Source: Parasulfuritortus sp037446165
Lineage (GTDB): Bacteria; Pseudomonadota; Gammaproteobacteria; Burkholderiales; Thiobacillaceae
Reading direction: 5' to 3'
DNA: 19,347 nt
NCBI GenBank assembly: GCA_037446165.1
Contig: JBBIJC010000044.1
Coordinates: 1-19,347, forward strand
Under the pieces are notes generated by a model. The model saw only the letters and a program-made list of their open reading frames with translations. It searched no databases and was not told the origin of the DNA. Positions within the stretch are counted from its first letter, which is position 1. Every line of letters starts with the position of its first letter. Below, piece by piece: positions 1 to 6,257 of this stretch. A program made the translations under genes and the position numbers.

Positions 1-888
1 CTGGACCAGGACCCGGTCTGGTATTCCAAGCGCATCGGCCACATCAAGGGCGTCACCGAAGAAACCACCACCGGCGTGCACCGCCTGTACCAGATGGCCG
101 AGGAAGGCCGCCTGGCGTTCCCGGCGATCAACGTCAACGACTCGGTGACCAAGTCCAAGTTCGACAACCTGTACGGCTGCCGCGAATCGCTGATGGACGG
201 CATCAAGCGCGCCACCGACGTCATGGTGGCTGGCAAGATCGGCGTGGTGCTGGGTTATGGCGACGTCGGTAAGGGTTGCGCCCAGGCCTTCAAGGGCCTA
301 GGCGCGACGGTCTGGGTGACCGAGATCGACCCTATCTGCGCCCTGCAGGCCGCGATGGAAGGCTACCGCGTGGTGACCATGGAGGAGGCGGCTGCACAGG
401 GCGACATCTTCGTCACCGCCACCGGCAACGTGAACGTGATCAACCACGACCACATGGCCCGGATGAAGGACCAGTCGATCGTCTGCAACATCGGCCACTT
501 CGATTCGGAAATCGACGTCGCCTCGCTGCGCCAGTACGAGTGGGAGAACATCAAGCCGCAGGTCGACCACATCATCTTCCCCGATGGCAAGCGGATCATC
601 CTGCTGGCCGAAGGCCGCCTGGTGAACCTGGGCTGCGCCACCGGCCACCCCAGCTTCGTGATGTCCAACTCGTTCACCAACCAGACCCTGGCCCAGATCG
701 AGCTGTTCAACCACACGGACAAGTACGAAAAGCAGGTCTACGTGCTGCCCAAGGAATTGGACGAGAAGGTGGCGCGCCTGCACCTGAAGAAGATCGGCGC
801 ACATCTGACCGAGCTGTCCGCCGATCAGGCCGCCTACATCGGGGTGCCGGTCAACGGGCCGTACAAGCCCAACCACTACCGCTACTGA
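1..888 (+). CDS. ahcY: adenosylhomocysteinase (S-adenosyl-L-homocysteine hydrolase), 5' partial
   Basis: Cytosolic NAD-dependent enzyme that splits S-adenosylhomocysteine into adenosine and homocysteine in the activated methyl cycle. The reading frame is open from base 1, so the true start lies before the window; about 295 C-terminal residues are visible of a protein usually near 430-470. The Rossmann NAD-binding segment GYGDVGKGCAQAF is clear (about 240-290), followed by TEIDPICALQAAMEGYRV, the TATGNVNVI strand, an HFDSEIDV segment and the family's characteristic C-terminus KPNHYRY. The gene is convergent with the histidine kinase downstream, and the two stop regions overlap by 7 nt (882-888). 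No frameshift is seen. Identification is from motifs recognised by eye and is very secure. Confidence 0.97.
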   Translation: MDQDPVWYSKRIGHIKGVTEETTTGVHRLYQMAEEGRLAFPAINVNDSVTKSKFDNLYGCRESLMDGIKRATDVMVAGKIGVVLGYGDVGKGCAQAFKGLGATVWVTEIDPICALQAAMEGYRVVTMEEAAAQGDIFVTATGNVNVINHDHMARMKDQSIVCNIGHFDSEIDVASLRQYEWENIKPQVDHIIFPDGKRIILLAEGRLVNLGCATGHPSFVMSNSFTNQTLAQIELFNHTDKYEKQVYVLPKELDEKVARLHLKKIGAHLTELSADQAAYIGVPVNGPYKPNHYRY

Positions 889-2039
889 GCGGCGGGCGGA
901 GTCGTTTCGGGCAGGGCGGGCAGCCGGATGGTAACCAGCAACCCGCCCGAGGGTGCGTCGGCCAGGGTGATCTGGCCGGCGTTTGAGTCGACCACCTGAC
1001 GCACAATGGCCAGTCCCAGGCCACTGCCCGGGATGTCGGCCTGGGCCAGGCGATAGAAACGGTCGAATACCCGTTCCCTTTCATCTGCCGGGATGCCGGC
1101 GCCGGTATCGCTCACGGTCAGCACGGCCTGGTCCCCATCCTCAGGCCAGACCGCCACATCGACTCGTCCCCCGCAAGGGGTGTAGCGCAGGGCGTTATCG
1201 ACCAGATTGTTCATCATGACGCGCAAGCTGTCGCGGTGGCCATGAACGGCGACGGGCTCGGCGCGGGTGATGCCGACGTCGATCTGGCGCGCATCGGCCT
1301 GGGCCGAAAAATCGGCGACGACCTTCTTGGCCAGTTCATCCAGACGAACATGGGCCAAGGTCTGGGGTTGGACACCAGGCTCCAGGCGCGCCATGTGCAA
1401 TAGCTGGTCGACCAGATGCGAGGCCCGTTCCACGCCCGATTCAAGCTGGTTGAGTGATTCGGCCCATTGCGCCGGATCGTTGCCTTGCTGCATCAACTGG
1501 GTGCGTAGCTTGATGGCGGTCAGCGGCGTGCGCAATTCATGGGCAGCGTCGGCGATGAACCGGCGCTGGCTGGTCATGGCCTTGTCCAGCCGGCTGAGCA
1601 GATCGTTAAGGGCGCCGACCAGGGGCGCGACTTCCTCGGGCAGGCCCTTGGTCTCGATGGCATGAAGGCTGGGCGCATCACGCTGGCCGATCTCCTGCTG
1701 GACCTGTTTCAGGGGGGTCAGGGAGCGGCCCACGGCAGTCCAGATCAAGCCGCCGAGCCCCGCCACCAGGATCACCAGCGGCAGCAGCATCCANNNNNNN
1801 NNNNNNNNNNNNNNNNNNNNNNNNNNNNNNNNNNNNNNNNNNNNNNNNNNNNNNNNNNNNNNNNNNNNNNNNNNNNNNNNNNNNNNNNNNNNNGAAAAGG
1901 CGATCTGTTCCAGGGTATCGTCGCGCAGCTCGTTGAACGCATTCCAAGCCAGGCTGTAGGTAATCAGGCTGACCAGCAGTCCGGTGAGCAACAGTGCGCT
2001 GATCTGCCAGAGCAGCAATTGGCGCCGGATCGATTTCAT
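882..2039 (-). CDS. QseC/PmrB-like sensor histidine kinase, interrupted by an assembly gap
   Basis: Membrane sensor kinase, partner of the regulator encoded just upstream. The start is the ATG at 2039, which overlaps the regulator's TGA as ATGA. Visible before the gap: a cytoplasmic basic tip and TM1 (about residues 8-30). After the gap: TM2 (WMLLPLVILVAGLGGLIW), a HAMP segment beginning SLTPL, the H-box with the phospho-acceptor His in AADAAHELRTPLTAIK, the N-box NNLVDNALRYTP, and the G boxes DTGAGIP and GSGLGLAIV. The 100-N gap falls in the periplasmic sensor domain. Only about 33 codons' worth of placeholder is present, whereas QseC-type kinases have a periplasmic loop of roughly 100-130 residues, so sequence is probably missing. 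The frame on both sides agrees. Kinase identity is certain; the QseC/PmrB assignment rests mainly on the partner regulator. Confidence 0.9.
   Translation of the reverse strand: MKSIRRQLLLWQISALLLTGLLVSLITYSLAWNAFNELRDDTLEQIAFXXXXXXXXXXXXXXXXXXXXXXXXXXXXXXXXXXWMLLPLVILVAGLGGLIWTAVGRSLTPLKQVQQEIGQRDAPSLHAIETKGLPEEVAPLVGALNDLLSRLDKAMTSQRRFIADAAHELRTPLTAIKLRTQLMQQGNDPAQWAESLNQLESGVERASHLVDQLLHMARLEPGVQPQTLAHVRLDELAKKVVADFSAQADARQIDVGITRAEPVAVHGHRDSLRVMMNNLVDNALRYTPCGGRVDVAVWPEDGDQAVLTVSDTGAGIPADERERVFDRFYRLAQADIPGSGLGLAIVRQVVDSNAGQITLADAPSGGLLVTIRLPALPETTPPAAQ
1794..1893. other. assembly gap (100 Ns)
   Basis: Exactly 100 undetermined bases inside the histidine kinase gene. A round 100 is the usual placeholder for a scaffold gap of unknown length, so coordinates downstream may be shifted from the real molecule, and the kinase's sensor domain cannot be read. 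Confidence 0.99.
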
Positions 2040-2698
2040 TGCGGCTCGGCCACCTTGTAACCGACCCCGCGCACATTGCGGATCCAGTCGCTGCCCAGTT
2101 TGCGGCGCAGGTTGTGGAGATGGACTTCAATGGCGTTGCTGCTCACTTCCTCCTCCCAGCCGTAGATGCGCTCTTCCAGCTTTTCCTTCGAGAGCACCGT
2201 GCCCGGGGTCTCCATCAGGCACTCCAGCAGGGTGAATTCCCGATGCGAGAGGGCGAGCGGTTTTCCGTCCAGGGTCACTTCGTGGGTAAGCTGATTCACT
2301 CGCAAGGCGCCCAGCACCATCTCGGGTTGTGCCCGGCCAGCCTGGCGGCGGATCAGCGCACGCACGCGAGCGATCAGTTCATGCAGATCGAATGGCTTGA
2401 CCAGGTAGTCGTCGGCGCCCAGGTTGAGCCCGGCGACCCGGTCCGCAACCGCATCACGGGCGGTGACGATGAGGACCGGAATCCGATTGTTTTTCTGGCG
2501 TTGTTTCTTGAGCAGGGCCAGGCCGTCCTGGCGCGGCAGGCCGAGGTCGAGCAGCAACAGGGCATAAGTGCCGGAATCGAGGGCCAGTTCAGCGGCCAGG
2601 CCGTCGCGCACCCAGTCCACGGCATAGTTCTCCATGCGTAGGGCCTGTTCCACGCTGGTGCCAATCAAGGGATCGTCTTCTGCCAACAGGATTTTCAT
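2036..2698 (-). CDS. QseB/PmrA-type OmpR-family response regulator
   Basis: DNA-binding response regulator, 220 aa, the family's normal length. The receiver domain (about 1-115) has the acidic pocket E7-D8-D9, the phosphorylatable D51 (LLLLDLGLP), T79 and the conserved K101 in LVKPF. The C-terminal winged helix (about 125-218) ends in IRNVRGVGYKV, with the recognition-helix region SSNAIEVHLHNLRRKLGSDWIR, which closely resembles QseB/PmrA. The TGA stop overlaps the kinase ATG, so the pair is translationally coupled. No strong Shine-Dalgarno precedes the ATG at 2698. The Asr-like gene and its terminator lie directly upstream on the same strand, so the pair may use a promoter in 2699-2767 or read-through. 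Regulators of this subfamily bind YTTAAK-N5-YTTAAK, a match to which occurs at 3130-3146. Confidence 0.94.
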   Translation of the reverse strand: MKILLAEDDPLIGTSVEQALRMENYAVDWVRDGLAAELALDSGTYALLLLDLGLPRQDGLALLKKQRQKNNRIPVLIVTARDAVADRVAGLNLGADDYLVKPFDLHELIARVRALIRRQAGRAQPEMVLGALRVNQLTHEVTLDGKPLALSHREFTLLECLMETPGTVLSKEKLEERIYGWEEEVSSNAIEVHLHNLRRKLGSDWIRNVRGVGYKVAEPQ

Positions 2699-2767
2699 GG
2701 CGTCAACCGGTAACGAAAGATGGAGGCATGTAGCGATAATTCACTTTACGCGCATCCAGAAAATAAA

Positions 2768-2790
2768 AAAGCGGGGCAGAGCCCCGCTTT
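2768..2790 (-). terminator. intrinsic terminator of the Asr-like gene
   Basis: A perfect 10-bp stem (AAAGCGGGGC / GCCCCGCTTT) with a 3-base loop. On the minus strand it is followed by TTTTTTATTT (2770-2761), a textbook U-tract. It sits 22 bases after the stop of the small gene and 70 bases before the response regulator start. A second smaller hairpin (CAACCG-TGAA-CGGTTG, 2795-2810) lies between the stop codon and the terminator. Confidence 0.9.
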
Positions 2791-2811
2791 AGACCAACCG
2801 TGAACGGTTGA

Positions 2812-3051
2812 TTACTTGGCAGCGCCGGCAGCAGCGGGGGCAGCGTCGTCAGCCTTCTTCTCGGCCTTCTTGGCATGCTTCTTGGCGTGATGCTTCTTGA
2901 CATGCTTCTTGGCGGGGGCAGCCTTGGCATCAGCAGCGGGAGCAGCGGCTTCGGTCTTGGCGGGTTCAGCAGCCATCTTGTCGGCAGCTTGGGCAACGCC
3001 CATGGACAGGAAGGAAGCGGCGGCCAGCAGGGCGATCAGGGTACGGTTCAT
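2812..3051 (-). CDS. small secreted Lys/His/Ala-rich protein, Asr-like (acid-shock type)
   Basis: 79 aa. Residues 1-22 form a signal peptide (MNRTLIALLAAASFLSMGVAQA, cleavage after AQA), so the mature protein of about 57 aa should be periplasmic. The mature part is low complexity: by count 14 Lys and 4 His, an Ala/Pro-rich start, then a run of KKH-type repeats (AKKHVKKHHAKKHAKK) and an Ala-rich end. This resembles E. coli Asr, the acid-shock RNA-encoded protein, in architecture and composition. Such low-complexity sequence cannot prove homology. A strong Shine-Dalgarno (TAAGGAG, about 3058-3064) precedes the ATG. A PmrA/QseB-like box lies about 80-95 bases upstream, an intrinsic terminator follows, and the QseB/PmrA-type two-component pair is next on the same strand. 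The signal peptide, RBS and terminator argue that this is a real, expressed gene. The role in envelope or acid stress is inferred. Confidence 0.82.
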   Translation of the reverse strand: MNRTLIALLAAASFLSMGVAQAADKMAAEPAKTEAAAPAADAKAAPAKKHVKKHHAKKHAKKAEKKADDAAPAAAGAAK

Positions 3052-3129
3052 TTAAAACTCCTTAAGGTGTGGAAGATTTGGATGCCTTACGTATCAGGCG
3101 TTCGGCAGATTGCATTTTCCAGAGTCAGA

Positions 3130-3146
3130 CTTAAAAGATACTTAAG
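3130..3146 (-). promoter_or_regulatory. PmrA/QseB-type box upstream of the Asr-like gene
   Basis: Read on the minus strand the sequence is CTTAAG-TATCT-TTTAAG, an exact match to the YTTAAK-N5-YTTAAK consensus known for PmrA and QseB-type regulators, with half-sites 11 bp (one helical turn) apart. The second half-site can stand in for a -35 element. The best -10 candidate, TGCAAT at 3109-3114, is 15 bp further and weak. The site lies 79 bases upstream of the ATG of the Asr-like gene, and the neighbouring operon encodes a regulator of exactly this subfamily. Confidence 0.65.
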
Positions 3147-3175
3147 GGTGTTAAATTATTTGCAGGACGAAAAGA

Positions 3176-3205
3176 TTTACACAACGCATTGATTTCGCGT
3201 AGTAT
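3176..3205 (+). promoter_or_regulatory. probable sigma-70 promoter of rhlE
   Basis: TTTACA at 3176-3181 (5 of 6 to the -35 consensus) is separated by 18 bases from TAGTAT at 3200-3205 (4 of 6 to the -10). This would start transcription near 3212 and give a 5' leader of about 210 nt before rhlE. It lies 30 bp from the box of the divergent Asr-like gene. Assigned by eye only. Confidence 0.4.
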
Positions 3206-3422
3206 CCGCCCCTCGTTGTGCAGTGCAGCTGTATCTGATCCCTAAGGGACTGCTGTCTTCGCAGCCCCATCAGCCCCAACCTCCCTGCGTCGCCCTTTCC
3301 TGTTGGCCGCGTGATTTTCGGTTGGCGCCGATGTTACGCAGCCAGCGCCGGTTTCGACCCGCGTGCATGGCTATTTTGCCCGCCGTCATGGTGGGCGGTG
3401 AGCTATTGGAAAGGCAACACAA

Positions 3423-4781
3423 ATGAATTTCTCCGAACTCGGACTCGATCCCCTCATCCTGAAGGCCATTGAAACCTCAGGTTATACCGAACCGACTGCG
3501 GTTCAGGAACAGGCGGTGCCGGCCGCGCTGGCGGGCAAGGACCTGCTGGTTTCCGCCCAGACTGGTTCCGGCAAGACCGCCGCCTTCATGATGCCCAGCC
3601 TGTGCCGCTTGATTGAGCCCTCCACGGTGAAGGGTTACGGCCCGCGTGTTCTGGTTCTGACCCCGACCCGCGAACTGGCCATGCAGGTTGAAAAGGCCGC
3701 GGCCACCTACGGTCGCGAGATGCGCAAGCTGCGCACGGTCAGCCTGGTCGGCGGCGCTCCCTACGGCCCGCAACTGAAACAGTTGTCCCAGCCGGTCGAT
3801 GTCGTGGTGGCCACTCCCGGTCGCCTGATGGACCACATGGAACGCGGCAAGATCGATTTCGACCGCCTCGAAGTACTGATTCTGGACGAGGCTGACCGCA
3901 TGCTGGACATGGGTTTCGTCGATGACATCAAGGCCATCGTCGCCAAGACCCCGGCGACACGCCAGACTCTGTTGTTCTCCGCCACGCTGGACGGCGTGGT
4001 TGGCAAGCTGGCCCGGGAACTGACCCGCGACGCCCTGCGCATCGAAGTCGCCCGCAAGGAAGACCCGGAAGCGCAGATCGAGCAGAAGCTGCATTTCTTC
4101 GACGATCCCAGCCACAAGATGCGTCTGCTCGACGCCCTGGCCCGCGACACCAACCTGAATCAGGCCGTGGTCTTCACCGCGACCAAGGCTGGCGCCGAGG
4201 AGTTGTCGGAAGAGTTGCGCGACCGTGGCTTCCTGGCCGAAGCGCTGCATGGCGACATGCCCCAGCACAAGCGCACCCGCACCCTGGACCGGGTCCGCAC
4301 CGGCCGCACCCAGTTCCTGATCGCCACCGATGTCGCCGCGCGCGGCATCGACGTCGCCGGCATCAGCCACGTGATCAATTTCGACCCGCCGCGTCAGGCC
4401 GAGGACTATGTCCACCGCATCGGCCGTACCGGTCGTGCCGGTCGCAGCGGTACCGCCGTCACGCTGGTCGGGTTCAAGGAACGTCACCTGGTGCGCAATA
4501 TCGAGCGCTATACCGGCCAGCCCATCGCTGTCGAAATCATCCCTGGCCTGGAACCGACCAGCAAGCCGCGCCCGGAAGGCCCCCGCACCAGCAAGCCCTG
4601 GGGCGACAAGCCCGGTTACAAGGGCAAGTCGAGTTTTGGCGGAGGCTGGAAGGGTGGCGAGCGCGCACCAAGTTCGGCCAAGCCGGGCGGCTACAAGGGT
4701 AATAGCGAGAACAAGCCGCGCCCCGCTGCTGCTACGGCGCAGCCGGCGCACAAGCCCAAGCGGGCCGAGCGTTTCTGGTAA
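3423..4781 (+). CDS. rhlE: RhlE-type DEAD-box ATP-dependent RNA helicase
   Basis: Cytosolic RNA helicase acting in ribosome assembly and RNA turnover. All motifs are present in order: Q motif around FSELGLDPLILKAI and PTAVQ (3-28), motif I AQTGSGKT (45-52), Ia PTRELA (81-86), Ib TPGRL (131-135), II DEAD (155-158), III SAT (186-188), IV VVFTATK (249-255), V ATDVAARGID (301-310) and VI HRIGRTGRAGRSG (331-343). The core ends near residue 375. A basic, Gly/Lys/Pro-rich tail of about 75 residues follows, typical of RhlE-like proteins and probably an RNA-binding extension. The ATG at 3423 has GGAAAGG about 8 bases upstream. It has a long structured leader, as is common for cold-inducible helicases, and converges on hemE with a shared terminator. 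It is distinguished from SrmB, DbpA and RhlB by the RhlE-like core and tail; the subfamily call is slightly less certain than the family call. Confidence 0.93.
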   Translation: MNFSELGLDPLILKAIETSGYTEPTAVQEQAVPAALAGKDLLVSAQTGSGKTAAFMMPSLCRLIEPSTVKGYGPRVLVLTPTRELAMQVEKAAATYGREMRKLRTVSLVGGAPYGPQLKQLSQPVDVVVATPGRLMDHMERGKIDFDRLEVLILDEADRMLDMGFVDDIKAIVAKTPATRQTLLFSATLDGVVGKLARELTRDALRIEVARKEDPEAQIEQKLHFFDDPSHKMRLLDALARDTNLNQAVVFTATKAGAEELSEELRDRGFLAEALHGDMPQHKRTRTLDRVRTGRTQFLIATDVAARGIDVAGISHVINFDPPRQAEDYVHRIGRTGRAGRSGTAVTLVGFKERHLVRNIERYTGQPIAVEIIPGLEPTSKPRPEGPRTSKPWGDKPGYKGKSSFGGGWKGGERAPSSAKPGGYKGNSENKPRPAAATAQPAHKPKRAERFW

Positions 4782-4823
4782 TCACTGGATGATCCCGCGC
4801 CAGCGGGAATCAGGCTGAAACAA

Positions 4824-4851
4824 CAAAACTCCCGCTTCGACGGGAGTTTTG
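4824..4851. terminator. shared bidirectional terminator between rhlE and hemE
   Basis: An 11-bp perfect stem (CAAAACTCCCG / CGGGAGTTTTG) around a CTTCGA loop, with A-rich left and T-rich right flanks, so it can end transcripts from both convergent genes. It begins 42 bases after the rhlE stop and its right arm ends 3 bases from the hemE stop codon. A weaker hairpin (CCCGC-GCCA-GCGGG, about 4795-4808) precedes it on the rhlE side. Confidence 0.85.
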
Positions 4852-4854
4852 CTT

Positions 4855-5919
4855 TTAGCGGTGGTACTGCGGACTCTCGGTCTTCACTGTCTCCACCAAC
4901 GCGGCCACATTCTCCGGCGGCGTGAACTGCGAAATACCGTGGCCCAGGTTGAACACGTGGCCCGAGCCTTTGCCATAGCTGGCCAGGATGCGCCTGGCCT
5001 CGGCCGAAACCGCGTCGGGCGTGGTCAGCAGGATGCTCGGGTCCATGTTGCCTTGCAGGGCAACCCGCTCGCCCACGCGCTGGCGGGCCTCGCCGATGTC
5101 GATTGCCCAGTCCAGGCCGACTGCATCGGCGCCGCAACCGGCGATCTGATCCAGCCAAAGTCCACCACCCTTGGTGAACACGATGCGCGGCACCGTGCGG
5201 CCTTCGTTTTCCCGCTTCAGGCCGGCCATGATCCGGGCCATATAGGGCAATGAAAATTCCAGATAGGCCGCCTGGGTGAGCATGCCGCCCCACGAGTCGA
5301 ACACCATCACCGCCTGGGCGCCGGCCTCGATCTGGGCGTTCAGGTAGTCGATCACCGCCGTGGTCGTCACCTCCAGGATGTGATGCATCAGGTCCGGGCG
5401 GGCGTACATCAGCTTCTTTACCTTGGCGTAGGTGTCGCTGCCCTCGCCCTCGACCATGTAGCAGGACAGGGTGAACGGGCTGCCGGAAAAGCCGATCAGC
5501 GGCACCGAGCCGTCCAGTGCCTTGCGGATTTCTGATACGGCGTCGATCACGTAGCGCAACTTGTCATGCGGGTCCGGCGCAGCCAGATCACGAATTTCCC
5601 ATTCCTCGCGCAACGGACGCTCGAACTTGGGCCCCTCGCCATCGGCGAAATACAGGCCCAGGCCCATGGCGTCGGGCACGGTCAGGATGTCCGAGAACAG
5701 GATGGCGGCGTCGAGGCCGTAGCGGGCCAGCGGCTGCAGGGTGACTTCGGTGGCCAGCGAGGGCGACTTGCACAGGTTGAGAAAGCTGCCGGCGCGGGCG
5801 CGGGTGGCGCAATATTCCGGCAGGTAGCGGCCGGCCTGGCGCATCAGCCAGGTTGGCGTGTAGTCGGTCGGCTGGCGCATCAGCGCGCGCAGGAAGGTAT
5901 CGTTTTTCAGGTTGGTCAT
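4855..5919 (-). CDS. hemE: uroporphyrinogen decarboxylase
   Basis: Cytosolic heme-pathway enzyme converting uroporphyrinogen III to coproporphyrinogen III by four decarboxylations. It is 354 aa, the same length as E. coli HemE. Family signature 1 is present as PTWLMRQAGRYLPEY (22-36, giving R27 and R31), the catalytic D77 in LFSDILTVPDAMG, and signature 2 as GFSGSPFTLSCYMVEG (143-158, giving Y154). The C-terminal NLGHGISQFTPPENV is also conserved. The start at 5919 matches the family; no clear Shine-Dalgarno is visible. The gene follows a small membrane-protein gene by 35 bases on the same strand and may belong to that transcription unit. A shared hairpin terminator follows at once. Confidence 0.97.
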   Translation of the reverse strand: MTNLKNDTFLRALMRQPTDYTPTWLMRQAGRYLPEYCATRARAGSFLNLCKSPSLATEVTLQPLARYGLDAAILFSDILTVPDAMGLGLYFADGEGPKFERPLREEWEIRDLAAPDPHDKLRYVIDAVSEIRKALDGSVPLIGFSGSPFTLSCYMVEGEGSDTYAKVKKLMYARPDLMHHILEVTTTAVIDYLNAQIEAGAQAVMVFDSWGGMLTQAAYLEFSLPYMARIMAGLKRENEGRTVPRIVFTKGGGLWLDQIAGCGADAVGLDWAIDIGEARQRVGERVALQGNMDPSILLTTPDAVSAEARRILASYGKGSGHVFNLGHGISQFTPPENVAALVETVKTESPQYHR

Positions 5920-5954
5920 CGTTTTGTCCGGCGGAAAATCACCGACATTCTACT

Positions 5955-6257
5955 TCAGCCGGGCAGGCTTGCCGGTGGCGGCGTGAGCCAGCCCTGGCTG
6001 TGGAAGGTCATGTACAGCCCGATGTTGACGGCGATCAAAAGCAGGACCGCCAGGAAGCCGATGACCGCATCACCGACGAAGCGCGGGGCGATGGCGCGAG
6101 TCAGCCGCCAGATCGGCCGGGTGATGACGTCGAAGAATCGCCAGACCACGTTGCTGCGGTAACCCGGGCCGGCCAGCAGGGCCAGCACCCCCTGGCCGAT
6201 GAAGGTGTAGATCAGCAGCCGGATGGCCATCTGGATGATCAGGAACAGTTCAAGCAT
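5955..6257 (-). CDS. small hypothetical inner-membrane protein (two transmembrane segments)
   Basis: 100 aa. A hydrophobic segment (about 3-29, MLELFLIIQMAIRLLIYTFIGQ...) is followed by a short amphipathic, basic stretch (VITRPIWRLTRAIAPRFVGD) and a second hydrophobic helix (about 63-84), then a Pro-rich tail. The layout, with P-R-rich residues before the second helix, vaguely recalls half of a YggT protein, but I cannot confirm this and no function is assigned. The ATG directly abuts the TGA of the symporter gene (no bases between), so translation is probably coupled, which supports it being a real gene. hemE follows 35 bases later. Confidence 0.7.
   Translation of the reverse strand: MLELFLIIQMAIRLLIYTFIGQGVLALLAGPGYRSNVVWRFFDVITRPIWRLTRAIAPRFVGDAVIGFLAVLLLIAVNIGLYMTFHSQGWLTPPPASLPG

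Larger units (their letters stand above)
3052..3422. other. divergent intergenic region between the Asr-like gene and rhlE
   Basis: 371 bases without a convincing gene. It holds the Asr-like RBS and PmrA/QseB-like box (left), a probable rhlE promoter (3176-3205) and a structured rhlE leader. In the leader, CCCGCC (3379-3384) and GGGCGG (3393-3398) form a hairpin with an 8-base loop just before the rhlE RBS, and an earlier GGCGC/GCGCC pair could form a larger stem around 3335-3350. A GTG-started 67-codon frame at 3223-3426 runs into rhlE but has no RBS and no recognisable protein character. Confidence 0.7.

Noticed and set aside
3051..3066. TTTAAA-N4-CTTAAG next to the Asr-like start considered as a second PmrA/QseB box.
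   Set aside because: Spacing is 4 rather than 5 and the half-site is off consensus; it is mostly the Shine-Dalgarno TAAGGAG.
3223..3426. 67-codon GTG-started frame upstream of rhlE.
   Set aside because: No RBS, no signal or domain, overlaps the rhlE start by 4 bases; better explained as leader RNA.
3477..4751. Minus-strand frame of 424 codons opposite rhlE.
   Set aside because: rhlE carries every helicase motif in the other strand; this frame has no motifs and an artefactual composition.
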